A stretch of 23,002 nucleotides of DNA from a virus, in the IMG/VR virus record IMGVR_UViG_3300049020_000082, positions 1 to 23,002 of that record. One strand, given 5' to 3'. The translations under genes were made by a program, and so were the position numbers. Below the pieces are notes generated by a model. The model saw only the letters and a program-made list of their open reading frames with translations. It searched no databases and was not told the origin of the DNA. Of this stretch, positions 13,259 through 21,493 are shown piece after piece. Numbering within the stretch: position 1 is the stretch's first letter; each line of letters begins with the position of its first letter.

Positions 13259-15094
13259 ATGGCCCTCCTCGACCGCGCGCTCTCCTGGCTCGCCTCCGCG
13301 CGCGCGAGGGCTGCGGCCGCTGCTGCGCCTCCCGCTCCTGGGTCGCCGTACCGCCAGTCCGCCTACGTGCCGCCGGCGGCTGCGGCTGACCAAGGCGTCG
13401 TCGTCCGGGAGGACTTCGCGCCAGCGCGGGCCCCGGTCGATCTCGACGACACGCGCCTCTACGCCGCGAGCGACTTCCGCGAGCCGTCGGCGCGGACGTA
13501 CCTGACGTGGACGCCGAGCGACATCCGCCAGGCTGAGCGCCTTGCCGACTGCGGGGAACTCCGCATGGCGGCGGATCTCTGCTCGGCCATCCTCGGCGAC
13601 GACCGCGCCGCGGCGGTCATGAACACCAGGGCCAACGCGGTCCTCGGCTCCGACCTGACATTCGAGAAGGGGCGCGGCCGCAAGCGCGGCGCCGCCGTCC
13701 GAGCGCTCGAGGCCGGCGAGGACTGGTACGAAGCCTTCGACGAGGCGGTGCTGGCCCAGATGCTGATCTGGGGGCGCCTCCTCGGCATCCAGCCGACGCA
13801 GCTGAAGTGGCGCGAGTTTGCTGACCACGGCGGGCGCGTCATTCCGGTCGCGGATATCTACCGCGCGCGCTTCCTGCGCTTCGACGAGCGCGAGTGCGCC
13901 TGGAAGATCAAGTACGGCAACTTCGGCTTGGAGATGCCGATCGAGCCGGGCGACGGCAAGTGGCTCCTGTTCGCGCCGTATGGGCTGAGCCGCCCCTGGG
14001 AGCACGGGCTCTGGCGCGGCTTCGCTCGACTGTGGCTGCTGAAGCAGTTCGCGATCGACGACTGGGGACGGCACTCCGAGGCCCACGGCAACCCGATGCG
14101 GGTCGGCATCCCGCCGAAGGTCGGGGACCAGAACCACGGCAACAAGAAGCTGCGCGCCGAGCTCGCGAACGACCTCTCCCAGCTCGGGGCGAACAGCACG
14201 CTGGTGCTCCCGCCGGGGTTCGACTTCAAGCTCGTCGAGGCGGCGGCGAACACCTGGGAGATGTTCAAGGCCCAGATCGAGATGGCGAACAGCGCCATGT
14301 CGGTGATGGCCATCGGAACGAACCTACCGACCGAGGTGGGTGGCAGCGCGTCGACCGGGGCCACGGCGCAGAACCTCGTCCGTCTGGACTACAAGAAGGC
14401 CGACGCCGAGGCGCTGAGCACGGCGACCCACGACCAGAGCCTGGTCTGGTGGGCGCAGTTCAACTTCGGCGACGCCGGGCTGGCCCCGTGGCCGGTTTGG
14501 GATGTCACCCCGCCGGCGGATGCGAAGGCCGAGGTGGACGTCCTCAAGACGTTCGCCGAGGCGGTGGACAAACTGACCGAGGCGAACATCCCGGTGGACG
14601 TCCAGGAACTCGCCGAGCGCTTCAACGTGCCGCTGCGCAAGGTCGAGGAGGCGCGGGTGCAGAGCCCTCGCATCTTCGAGTACCACCTCAAGTACGGAAT
14701 CCTGACCAAGAACGAGCTTCGCCAGTCGCTCGGGTACGACGCAGAGGCCGGCGGCGACGTCGTGCCCGAGCCGATCGTGCAAGTGCCTGGCACGCGGCCC
14801 GTGTCGCAGAGGTCGGAGGAGGCGGCGACGAACGTCGCTGCGCTCGACGCGCTGGCCGAGGCCCACAACGCCGCGCACGTCGAGCCCAGCCGCCAGACCA
14901 CAGCGGAGGCTCTGCGCGCCGTCTGGGAGCGCGGGGCGTCGCTCGCCACGGGCGCCGACCGCGACGCCTGGGCCATGGGCCGCGTGACGGCATTCCTGCA
15001 CCTGCTGGCCGCGGGGGAGCCGGAGCACCCGGCGTACGTGGCCGACAACGACCTGCTGCCCGAGGGGCATGAGCGGAGACGGACCGATGCCTGA
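13259..15094 (+). CDS. Phage portal protein (DUF935, Mu gp29-like)
   Basis: A 611-residue portal, the dodecameric ring at the head vertex through which DNA is packaged and on which the tail docks. The family core is clear: FREPSARTYLTWTPSDIRQA, then MAADLCSAILGDDRAAAVMN, then RANAVLGSDLTFE near residues 75-140, and the later LPPGFDFKLVEAA and PTEVGGSASTGATAQNLVRL stretches. It ends with a linker and a helical tail. No ribosome binding site precedes the ATG at 13259; a GTG at 13220 would add 13 residues and lies in a hairpin, so the start is uncertain. The stop overlaps the next gene, which carries sequence resembling the usual DUF935 C-terminus. Confidence 0.88.
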   Translation: MALLDRALSWLASARARAAAAAAPPAPGSPYRQSAYVPPAAAADQGVVVREDFAPARAPVDLDDTRLYAASDFREPSARTYLTWTPSDIRQAERLADCGELRMAADLCSAILGDDRAAAVMNTRANAVLGSDLTFEKGRGRKRGAAVRALEAGEDWYEAFDEAVLAQMLIWGRLLGIQPTQLKWREFADHGGRVIPVADIYRARFLRFDERECAWKIKYGNFGLEMPIEPGDGKWLLFAPYGLSRPWEHGLWRGFARLWLLKQFAIDDWGRHSEAHGNPMRVGIPPKVGDQNHGNKKLRAELANDLSQLGANSTLVLPPGFDFKLVEAAANTWEMFKAQIEMANSAMSVMAIGTNLPTEVGGSASTGATAQNLVRLDYKKADAEALSTATHDQSLVWWAQFNFGDAGLAPWPVWDVTPPADAKAEVDVLKTFAEAVDKLTEANIPVDVQELAERFNVPLRKVEEARVQSPRIFEYHLKYGILTKNELRQSLGYDAEAGGDVVPEPIVQVPGTRPVSQRSEEAATNVAALDALAEAHNAAHVEPSRQTTAEALRAVWERGASLATGADRDAWAMGRVTAFLHLLAAGEPEHPAYVADNDLLPEGHERRRTDA

Positions 15095-15464
15095 CGACCT
15101 CGGCTACGGCCCGGCGGCGCTACCGCCCTACCTGGCGCCCGTGACGCTCGCCGCTCGCGCGCCTGCCGTTCTGTCGGCCAGCCGCTCCGGCATCGGGCCC
15201 GCCGTCGCGAGCCAACTCTTCCTCGATCGCGTGGTCGACAGCGGCCTCCGCGCCGCTCCGGCCGCGCTGCACGAGACGCTCGCCGCCGTCATGGCTGCCA
15301 TCGAGGGCGCGCGATCGTACGAGGAGGTCGAGGCTCGGCTCATCGAGCTCGCTCCGGACGCCGTGGAGCGCTCGGAGGACTTTGCCGCCCTCGTCGAAGG
15401 CGCTGTGATGCTCGGCATCGGCGCGGGCGCGTGGGCGACGGGGGAAGAGGCGGACGCGTCATGA
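15087..15464 (+). CDS. Separate ORF resembling the DUF935 portal C-terminal region
   Basis: A 125-residue protein, ATG 15087 with GGAG 8 bases upstream (ATG 15069 is an alternative). Residues about 60-120 (LHETLAAVMAAIEGARSYEE, then VEARLIELAPD, then FAALVEGAVMLGIGAGA) resemble the helical repeat that normally ends Mu gp29-type portals (AL..I..A.S.EE...L.EL.PD...). The portal and this ORF overlap in different frames, so either the portal was split into two chains or a programmed frameshift joins them. Alternatively it is an independent helical head accessory. Confidence 0.6.
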   Translation: MPDDLGYGPAALPPYLAPVTLAARAPAVLSASRSGIGPAVASQLFLDRVVDSGLRAAPAALHETLAAVMAAIEGARSYEEVEARLIELAPDAVERSEDFAALVEGAVMLGIGAGAWATGEEADAS

Positions 15465-15619
15465 GCCACATCGCGACGGCGGGGCTCAAGGCGGAACTAC
15501 AAGCCGGGAACGGCGTCATCGCAGTGGCGATGGTGCCGTGCCCAGGCTTGCTGGTGCTGTCCATCCGCCGCAACGGGGCAGTGCTTCGGGTCTTCACGAA
15601 GGCGCTCGGGACGGCGTAG
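15461..15619 (+). CDS. Very small unknown protein
   Basis: A 52-residue protein (MSHIATAGLKAELQAGNGVI...) starting in an ATGA overlap with the previous stop; GGAAGAGG lies upstream. It reads as a compact beta-rich unit (VIAVAMVPCPGLLVLSIRRN then GAVLRVF) and is not membrane-like enough to be a clear anchor. Function unknown. Confidence 0.5.
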   Translation: MSHIATAGLKAELQAGNGVIAVAMVPCPGLLVLSIRRNGAVLRVFTKALGTA

Positions 15620-15636
15620 CGGCCCGATCATCAACC

Positions 15637-17190
15637 GTGCTCGTCGCCCTCGACACCATCGCGCCCGGCAAGGCGCCCGGCCTCCGTGTGTCCGCGGACC
15701 CGGTGCAGCCGCGCGAGGCGATCGACTGGTTCGGAAAGAAGACCCCACTCGACAAGAATGCGTGGGAGTCGCTGAGCGAGGACGCCCGCAAGCGTGCGTT
15801 CACGGCCGCGTGGGTCACCGACGTCAACGTCCTCCAGAGCGTCAAGGACTCGCTCAAGCAAGCCATCGAGTCGGGCGAGAGCTTCGAGTCGTGGAAGAAG
15901 CGCACCCGGGCCGAGCTGGGCAAGACCTGGAGCCGGGACAACGCGTACCTGGAGACGGTCTTCAGGAACAACGTCCAGAGTGCCTACGCCGCCGGCCGAT
16001 ACAAGGCGCAGACGACGCCGCTCATCTTGAAGATGCGGCCGTTCTGGCGGCTCGTTGTGCTGCTGGACGGCAGGACGTCGGAGTACTGCGAGCCGCTGGC
16101 GAAGCCGCCTGTCGTGCTGCCGGCGGAGCACCCGTGGTGGGCCAGCAACTTCCCGCCGCGGCATCACCGCTGCCGGACGACGACCGTGACGGTCAGTCGT
16201 CGGGAGGCCGAGCGCATCGGCATCTCCAAGGCGGCCCCCCGCACCACTGCGCAAGCGGGCTGGGGAAGCACGGCGGGTTTCGGCGAGTGGCAGCCCTCTG
16301 GCGAGGGCGTCGACCCGGAGCTCTTCAAGCCGGCGCAGAAGGCAGCCGACAAGGCGCTCCCGAAGGTGGAGCCGGTCGTTGAGGCGCCGGCGAAGGTGGT
16401 GCCGCAGGTCGCGGAGAAGCCAGAGACCGAGAAGCGGCGAGTGCCCACGCGCGAGGCGGATCGCCAAGTCGAGGCTGACGCCAGCACCGTGCCGGCGTGG
16501 ACCAAGGCCATCGCTGGTAAGCGCCGATTCCCGATCGACCGCGACGTCACCAAGGCGTCCAAGAAGGTGTTCGGCGGCAAGGCGCCGAGCTTCGACGCGC
16601 TGGAAAAGGCGTGGTCCGGTTCTGGCGTCACGGCCTCCATCTCCGGAGTGAACTGGGACGACACCCTGCAGACGCTGCAGGTCAACGCGACCGTGACCGC
16701 CAACGGTGAGCACGTCGGCCGCATGACTCGGTCCTTCCGCCGGAAGAACGGCGCGCTCGTCGTGGTCCACGACTATCTCGAGCTCGACAAGAAGGCTCAG
16801 GGCCGCGGATACGGCGCTGCGTCGCTGAAGAACTCGATCCTGCTGTACCAAGGCATCGGCGCGAAAGAGGTCGGACTCGACGCGCGCTGGGTTGGCCGGT
16901 ACACGTGGGCTCGGTTCGGGTTCAACTGGGACGAGTTCACCGCCAACCAGATCCGGCCCAAGCTCGTTGAGCACCTCGAGCGATCCGGCGTGCCACGCGC
17001 AGAGGCCGAATCGATGGCCGCTGCGACGTACCGGAGTGCCGGCGCGGTTGCGGGGTTGGAGCACAAGGGCCGATCCGTCGGGAAGGAATTCCTGCTGAGC
17101 GACGCGTTGACCAACTGGCGCGGCAGCCTGCGCGTCGATGACCCCAACGACCCCGGATACCGTCGAGCCGAGGAGCGCCTGGGTCTATGA
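15637..17190 (+). CDS. MuF-type minor head protein fused to a GNAT-like C-terminal domain
   Basis: A 517-residue protein. Residues about 95-205 are the MuF/SPP1 gp7 minor head domain: AYLETVFRNNVQSAYAAGRY, RTSEYC (C151) and PPRHHRCRTT (C179). A charged linker (about 240-315) follows. Residues about 330-450 carry a GNAT acetyltransferase-like unit: a YLELD strand, the acetyl-CoA loop pattern Q-x-x-G-x-G (QGRGYG, 388-393), and WARFGF (424-429). MuF proteins fused to variable C-terminal enzymes are known as phage polymorphic toxins, injected with the DNA or acting on the host. A structural role for the fused domain is the alternative. The GTG at 15637 lacks a clear ribosome binding site, so the start is approximate. 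It overlaps the next gene as ATGA. Confidence 0.8.
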   Translation: MLVALDTIAPGKAPGLRVSADPVQPREAIDWFGKKTPLDKNAWESLSEDARKRAFTAAWVTDVNVLQSVKDSLKQAIESGESFESWKKRTRAELGKTWSRDNAYLETVFRNNVQSAYAAGRYKAQTTPLILKMRPFWRLVVLLDGRTSEYCEPLAKPPVVLPAEHPWWASNFPPRHHRCRTTTVTVSRREAERIGISKAAPRTTAQAGWGSTAGFGEWQPSGEGVDPELFKPAQKAADKALPKVEPVVEAPAKVVPQVAEKPETEKRRVPTREADRQVEADASTVPAWTKAIAGKRRFPIDRDVTKASKKVFGGKAPSFDALEKAWSGSGVTASISGVNWDDTLQTLQVNATVTANGEHVGRMTRSFRRKNGALVVVHDYLELDKKAQGRGYGAASLKNSILLYQGIGAKEVGLDARWVGRYTWARFGFNWDEFTANQIRPKLVEHLERSGVPRAEAESMAAATYRSAGAVAGLEHKGRSVGKEFLLSDALTNWRGSLRVDDPNDPGYRRAEERLGL

Positions 17191-17468
17191 GCGAACGCAG
17201 GGGCCGCGGAGACGGTGGCCTAGCAGAGGACCTGTTGCCGCTCGCCGAGCGGAGCGAGGCTGGTGCCCCCGTCCCATGGGTTGCCATCGGCGAGATCGTG
17301 CAAGAGGCCGAGAATCTCCAGCATCGGCGGGCGCTCTCCTCGGGCGACTTCTCCTCGCTGCGGCGGCGGGCGCTGGCGTTGGTCGCGAAGCTTCCAGCCC
17401 ACAGGCAGTCTGAGGCATTGATGTCGCTCGATGCGCTGGGCCCGCGCCGCGCAGCAAGCGGCGGCTGA
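17187..17468 (+). CDS. Small unknown protein coupled to the MuF-GNAT gene
   Basis: A 93-residue soluble protein starting in an ATGA overlap with the MuF-GNAT stop. It has an acidic/basic N-terminus and a helical core (WVAIGEIVQEAENLQHRRAL, then FSSLRRRALALVAKLPAHRQ, then SEALMSLDALG). No family recognised. In polymorphic toxin loci the immunity gene lies directly after the toxin and is small and soluble, so it is a candidate for that role; it could equally be a head accessory. Confidence 0.55.
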   Translation: MSERRGRGDGGLAEDLLPLAERSEAGAPVPWVAIGEIVQEAENLQHRRALSSGDFSSLRRRALALVAKLPAHRQSEALMSLDALGPRRAASGG

Positions 17469-17507
17469 GCCTGCGAGCAGCAGCTATCGCGAGGCGACGA
17501 GAACACT

Positions 17508-18818
17508 ATGACCATCATCGAGACGCTCGCCGTCGGCGAGGACGTCCCGCTCCAGCTTGTCGACGGGCAGGCGCCGCGGGAGATCCGCCTCTTCCGGCGC
17601 GGCGAGAACCCGAGCACGAAGGGGAGCTTCCTCTTCGACGACACGGCCGCGCAGAAGGTCATGTCCGCGTACGAGCGGATGGGCCGCAGGTGGGTGATCG
17701 CCGACTACGACCACGGCTCGCTCCAGCGCAACCCGGTGGACCCGAGTCGCAGCGCGCGCAGCGCAGGCAAGGCCTCTCTGGAGCTTCGCGACGGGGAGCT
17801 CTGGGCGACGAACATCCAGTGGACGCCGTCGGCGAAGGCCTCGATCGAGGCCGGCGAGTGGCCGTCGGTGTCGCCCGCGTTCGCGCACGGCGAGGACCGG
17901 CGCCCGACGTGGCTCATGAACTTCGGGCTCACGGGGAACCCGGCGCTGCACGCTCCGGCGGAGCTCGTCGCGGCCAGCGCGCTGCGGGCGATCTTCGACC
18001 CGACCGATCCAGATGAACCGGAGGCGGCCGCCTCCACCAACACGGGCGCTGAGCCCGCAAGGACCGAGGCTGCGGCCGAGGTCACGGAGAAACTGCACAT
18101 GAAGACGCGAACGGCGGCCGAGCTGGCCGAGTTCCTGGGGTGGGCCGAGAGCGACGCGTCGACGCTCCTCTCGATGTGGAGCGGGCGCACGAAGGCGATC
18201 AGCGGCACGACCGTGGCGCTCAGCGTGGGTCTCGCGGCGGAGGCGGAGGAGAAGGCCGTCGTCGAGCGCCTGCACGCACTCGCGGGCACGGAGCGCGAGA
18301 TCTTCGCCGAGCTCAACGCCAAGGACAAGGCCGAGGCCCTCGGCGCGATCACCGGCCTGAAGGAGGCTGCCAAGACCGCGGCCTCCGCCAGCGCCGAGCT
18401 CGCCGAGGTCAAGGGCCGGCAGATCCGCTCCGAGGTGGACGCGCTGCTGAACGGAGGCAAGGACATCAAGAAGCTGACGCCGGCCGAGATCGCCGACGAG
18501 AGCGAGAATGGCCTCCGCGCCACGGCGCTGAGCAAGGGCGACAAGGCCACCGTGTGGCTCAAGGCCCACATCGCGAACCGCCCCGTCATCGCCGCGCTCT
18601 CGACCTCCGTGAAGGAGCCCGACGAGAAGACGCAGACCGAGGGCTCGGGGAGCGCCGACCGCGAGCCCGAGTGGATGGCCGGCAAGAAGTACGCGGAGTT
18701 GTCCATCAAGGACAAGGAGCGCCTCTCCGCCGAGGCCCCGGCGCTGTTCGAGCGCCTCTCCGCCGAGTACCGCCAGACCCTCCGCTCCCAGAACCAGACC
18801 GCGCTCCACGCGCGCTGA
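17508..18818 (+). CDS. Mu I-like prohead protease with fused scaffold
   Basis: A 436-residue protein. Residues about 55-130 match the Mu I-type maturation protease: WVIADYDHGS with His69, GELWATNIQWTP, and GEWPSVSPAF with Ser122 as likely nucleophile. The rest is a helical, E/K/A-rich scaffold region from about residue 198 (EEKAVVERLHALAGTEREIF, then LKEAAKTAASASAELAEVKG). The protease cleaves scaffold and itself during head maturation. A methionine at 198 (ATG 18099-18101) with GGAG 9 bases upstream could start a separate scaffold chain, as Mu Z does. The position between MuF and capsid is that of Mu. Confidence 0.87.
   Translation: MTIIETLAVGEDVPLQLVDGQAPREIRLFRRGENPSTKGSFLFDDTAAQKVMSAYERMGRRWVIADYDHGSLQRNPVDPSRSARSAGKASLELRDGELWATNIQWTPSAKASIEAGEWPSVSPAFAHGEDRRPTWLMNFGLTGNPALHAPAELVAASALRAIFDPTDPDEPEAAASTNTGAEPARTEAAAEVTEKLHMKTRTAAELAEFLGWAESDASTLLSMWSGRTKAISGTTVALSVGLAAEAEEKAVVERLHALAGTEREIFAELNAKDKAEALGAITGLKEAAKTAASASAELAEVKGRQIRSEVDALLNGGKDIKKLTPAEIADESENGLRATALSKGDKATVWLKAHIANRPVIAALSTSVKEPDEKTQTEGSGSADREPEWMAGKKYAELSIKDKERLSAEAPALFERLSAEYRQTLRSQNQTALHAR
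18099..18818 (+). CDS. Candidate nested scaffold protein (in-frame internal start)
   Basis: A possible 239-residue product sharing the protease frame and stop. GGAG lies 9 bases before the ATG, and the chain begins just after the disordered linker (MKTRTAAELAEFLGW) where the helical scaffold begins. This mirrors the protease/scaffold nesting of gpI and gpZ in phage Mu. Supported by position and ribosome binding site only. Confidence 0.45.
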   Translation: MKTRTAAELAEFLGWAESDASTLLSMWSGRTKAISGTTVALSVGLAAEAEEKAVVERLHALAGTEREIFAELNAKDKAEALGAITGLKEAAKTAASASAELAEVKGRQIRSEVDALLNGGKDIKKLTPAEIADESENGLRATALSKGDKATVWLKAHIANRPVIAALSTSVKEPDEKTQTEGSGSADREPEWMAGKKYAELSIKDKERLSAEAPALFERLSAEYRQTLRSQNQTALHAR

Positions 18819-18850
18819 GCCTCCACCACCACATCAACAACCTCAACAGG

Positions 18851-18864
18851 CACCGCGCGCGGTG
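18851..18864. promoter_or_regulatory. Perfect 14-bp palindrome upstream of the capsid gene
   Basis: CACCGCGCGCGGTG is self-complementary and extends to AGGC/GGCCT with one extra base. It lies in the 70-base gap before the capsid gene, ending 24 bases before the ATG. As RNA it could be a processing or stabilising hairpin that favours high capsid expression; as DNA it could be a binding site. Confidence 0.4.
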
Positions 18865-18888
18865 GCCTGAACGGCTGGAGTCCATCCA

Positions 18889-19779
18889 ATGCCTGTCACC
18901 AGAAGCTCCGATCTCTTCAACACGCCTCTCATGGTCGAGGCGATCATGGCTGCATTCCGGCAGCCGACGGTCCTCGCGAACTCGCGCGCGGTCGTCATCT
19001 CCAACACCCTTCCGCGCAATACCGTCGACGGCGCACGGCTGAAGGGCGGCGACAAGATCGCCGTCCCGTACTTCGAGTCCATCGGCCAACTCGATGACGT
19101 CGACGAGGACCACGCTCTCACGCCGGCGAAGCTGACGACCACCGATGAGGAGGCGTCGCTCCAGCACTCCGGCAAGATGGTCGAGATGACGCACTGGGCG
19201 CGCATCAAGATGCAGTACGCCGACCCGTACGCCGAGGTGGCCCGCCAGTTCCGCGCGGCGACGCAGGAGAAGTTCGACGCAAAGCTGATGTCCGCGGCGA
19301 GTACGTCGCTCCCGAGCGGGAACGTACTCGACGTCTACGACGCGGGCACCCCTCGCTACCTGGACTGGGACCTCCTCGTCGACGGCGCCATGCTGTTCGG
19401 CGACCAGCAGGCCGGCATCGAGATGATGGTCGTCGACTCGACCACGCTCGGTCGGCTGCGCAAGCTCAAGGACGGCATCGGCCGCCCGCTGCTCGAGGTC
19501 AAGCTCAACCCGGGTACCGGGGAATTCGAACTCAGCTTCCAGGGCATCCCGATCCGGGTCTCCGACTCGGAGACTGTGGTCGGCGGCCAGCACAAGACCC
19601 GCATCTACAAGCGGGGGAGCCTCGCGCTCTGGATCAACGAGGAGCCTCGCGTCCTCGAGGATACGGACATCTCCAAGGACAACGAGTTGATCGCGCTCCA
19701 CGTCTACTACGTGGTGCACCGCTACAAGCGGCTGCCGGCCACGAACAAGCCGGGCGTGGTCGAGATCATCCACAACTGA
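18889..19779 (+). CDS. Major capsid protein
   Basis: A 296-residue protein, ATG with GGAG 8 bases upstream. It has the sequence pattern of HK97-fold coat proteins of the SPP1 gp13-like kind: SDLFNTPLMVEAIMAAFRQP at the start, then an N-arm/E-loop region (KGGDKIAVPYFESIGQLDDV, then HALTPAKLTTTDEEASLQHS), then the P-domain spine helix (YADPYAEVARQFRAATQEKF, then DAKLM), and an A-domain with LDWDLLVDGAMLFGDQQAGI and the C-terminal strands (GQHKTRIYKRGSLALWINEE). It follows the protease/scaffold gene, as expected. It ends 4-30 bases before the connector-type genes. Confidence 0.85.
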   Translation: MPVTRSSDLFNTPLMVEAIMAAFRQPTVLANSRAVVISNTLPRNTVDGARLKGGDKIAVPYFESIGQLDDVDEDHALTPAKLTTTDEEASLQHSGKMVEMTHWARIKMQYADPYAEVARQFRAATQEKFDAKLMSAASTSLPSGNVLDVYDAGTPRYLDWDLLVDGAMLFGDQQAGIEMMVVDSTTLGRLRKLKDGIGRPLLEVKLNPGTGEFELSFQGIPIRVSDSETVVGGQHKTRIYKRGSLALWINEEPRVLEDTDISKDNELIALHVYYVVHRYKRLPATNKPGVVEIIHN

Positions 19780-19810
19780 GCCATGGGCGTCGGATTCTTC
19801 CTGGCGAACC

Positions 19811-20131
19811 ATGAGCGCGAGCGAAAGCGGCGGGCTCGGGAGCTACGTCCGGTACTGCCTGGAGAAGGAGTGGGCTGCGTTCCGACGGGAGGACATCCCG
19901 ATCGCGCTGGGCTGGCGGTGGAAGCGGGAGCAGGAGCTACGGACTCCGCTCCCGGAGACCTTCCCGGCGCTGGCGGAGCTGGCGGCCCTTCGGACGCCGT
20001 ACACGACGGTCGAGGACCTCAAGGGCCCGACCGAGGCGGACTGGGCGACGGTCGACGAACTGGTGGAGCGGGGGCTCCACCGCAGACTGGCCACGGTCGT
20101 GGTGAACGCGATCGCAGGCCTGGAGCCGTGA
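19811..20131 (+). CDS. Small head-completion-type protein of unknown family
   Basis: A 106-residue, mainly helical protein (MSASESGGLGSYVRYCLEKE...). It keeps good third-position G/C bias, unlike the overlapping frame at 19783. Its place just after the capsid gene matches where head accessory or connector genes usually lie, but I do not recognise a family. The ATG lacks a clear ribosome binding site. The stop is 1 base before the next ATG. Confidence 0.6.
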   Translation: MSASESGGLGSYVRYCLEKEWAAFRREDIPIALGWRWKREQELRTPLPETFPALAELAALRTPYTTVEDLKGPTEADWATVDELVERGLHRRLATVVVNAIAGLEP

Positions 20132-20132
20132 A

Positions 20133-20528
20133 ATGAGCGCGTACATCCGAACTGCGGGGAACGTCGACGCGGGTCGCTTCTCCGCCAACAACCACCAGTT
20201 CGTGCCGTTCGACATCCTCGGGCTCGAGAGCGGGGCGACGCTGACGGAGACCGACAGCGGCGATACCATCGAGCTCACCAACCGCCGCAGCCTCGTGCTC
20301 GTGCTCGACGTCACCGCGCACACCGCGGGCGGCGACACGCTCGACGTCACGGTGCAGACGTCCGGCAACGGGAGCACCTGGCGCACGCTGGGCACCTTCA
20401 CCCAGTCCACCGCGACCGGCTCGGAGCGCAAGTCGTTTCCCGGCGCCGATCGCTACGTCCGCTACGCGGCCACCCTCGCGGGCGCCGGCGTGAGCACCAC
20501 CTTCACCATCACCGGCGAGGCCTCCTGA
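20133..20528 (+). CDS. Beta-rich virion decoration/structural protein
   Basis: A 131-residue protein dominated by alternating hydrophobic and small polar residues (SLVLVLDVTAHTAGGDTLDV, then TVQTSGNGSTWRTLGTFTQS, then YVRYAATLAGAGVSTTFTIT), typical of a beta sandwich. It is paralogous to the N-terminal half of the protein at 21494-22228: both share LDV..T, a TS....TW...G.FTQ stretch, a Y/W-V/I-R-Y/I segment and a terminal GEA. Likely a capsid decoration or head-fibre unit. Confidence 0.6.
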   Translation: MSAYIRTAGNVDAGRFSANNHQFVPFDILGLESGATLTETDSGDTIELTNRRSLVLVLDVTAHTAGGDTLDVTVQTSGNGSTWRTLGTFTQSTATGSERKSFPGADRYVRYAATLAGAGVSTTFTITGEAS

Positions 20529-20530
20529 TC

Positions 20531-21487
20531 ATGAGCGCATCGAACGACACCTACTTCTTCCAGCCGAACGTCGACGGGGTCAAGTTCACCGTCAAGCGGC
20601 CTGCGTGCTTCACGGTGCGCGGCGCCTCGACAGCGAACATCCCCGACCTCACGGCCGCGAGCACCACGTTCGACGGGCTCACCCTCGCCGCTGGCGACAC
20701 GGTGCTCCTGAAGAACCAGACCACCGGCGCGCAGAACGGCATCTACGGCGTCACGCTCGTGGACGGCAGCGAGGCCACGCTCGCGCGCATCTGGCCGATG
20801 GAGGATGACGCGGATGGCGTGAGCGGCACGATGGTCTTCGTCGAGTCGGGGACCGCGAACGCCAAGCGCATCTTCAAGCTCGACACCGCGGGCGACATCG
20901 TGATCGGCACGACCGCGCTCACGTTCGGCGCCGTGGCGGACAGCAGCGGCATCTCGAACACCGCGGCGCAGGTCAACGTCCCGCTCGCGCTCGGGATCCT
21001 GGCCGCTGGCACCCCGCTCGCGGCGTTCGCCGACAACGCGTCCTCGAACCCCGGCATCACGCTCGCCGACTCCAAGGCGGTCGCGGTCCGGTGGAACAAC
21101 GCCGCCAGCCAGACCGCGGTCTGGTACTCCGTCGCACTCCCGCAGGACGTGGACGACACGGCGGACATCGTGATCCACGTGCTCGCCAGCAAGAGCGGCG
21201 CGACCGTGGGTGACGCGACCACGTTCACGATCGCGGCCTACTTCCAGACGCCGGGCGCGCTCCACGACGCGGACACGAACGCTGGCGGCGCCACCGGCGC
21301 GATGACGGGCGACGCGACGGCGAAGACCGTGGCCGAGCTGACCCGGACCATCGCCGCGGCCGACGTGCCCGCCTCGCCGAGCACACTGTCGTTCTCGATC
21401 AATCCCACCAACTCGACGCTCGGCACCGACGATGCCCTCGTCGAGGGGATCTGGATCGAGTACACGCGGAAGCTCTCGGCTTCCTGA
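20531..21487 (+). CDS. Virion structural protein (head fibre/neck type)
   Basis: A 318-residue beta-rich protein. Residues about 24-110 form a module found in many phage structural proteins (LTLAAGDTVLLKNQTTGAQN, then GIYGV). Residues about 165-318 look like a jelly-roll domain (VAVRWNNAASQTAVWYSVAL, then IVIHVLASKSGATVGDATTF, then DALVEGIWIEYTRKLSAS). Probably an externally exposed head fibre, decoration or neck protein. It starts 2 bases after the previous stop and lies between the two paralogous beta domains. Confidence 0.6.
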   Translation: MSASNDTYFFQPNVDGVKFTVKRPACFTVRGASTANIPDLTAASTTFDGLTLAAGDTVLLKNQTTGAQNGIYGVTLVDGSEATLARIWPMEDDADGVSGTMVFVESGTANAKRIFKLDTAGDIVIGTTALTFGAVADSSGISNTAAQVNVPLALGILAAGTPLAAFADNASSNPGITLADSKAVAVRWNNAASQTAVWYSVALPQDVDDTADIVIHVLASKSGATVGDATTFTIAAYFQTPGALHDADTNAGGATGAMTGDATAKTVAELTRTIAAADVPASPSTLSFSINPTNSTLGTDDALVEGIWIEYTRKLSAS

Positions 21488-21493
21488 TAGCCG

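Noticed and set aside
19783-20136. ORF starting MGVGFFLANHERERKRRARE after the capsid gene
   Set aside because: After about 23 residues it turns glycine/proline-rich in a frame shadowing the better gene at 19811-20131. A very short real peptide at its start cannot be excluded.
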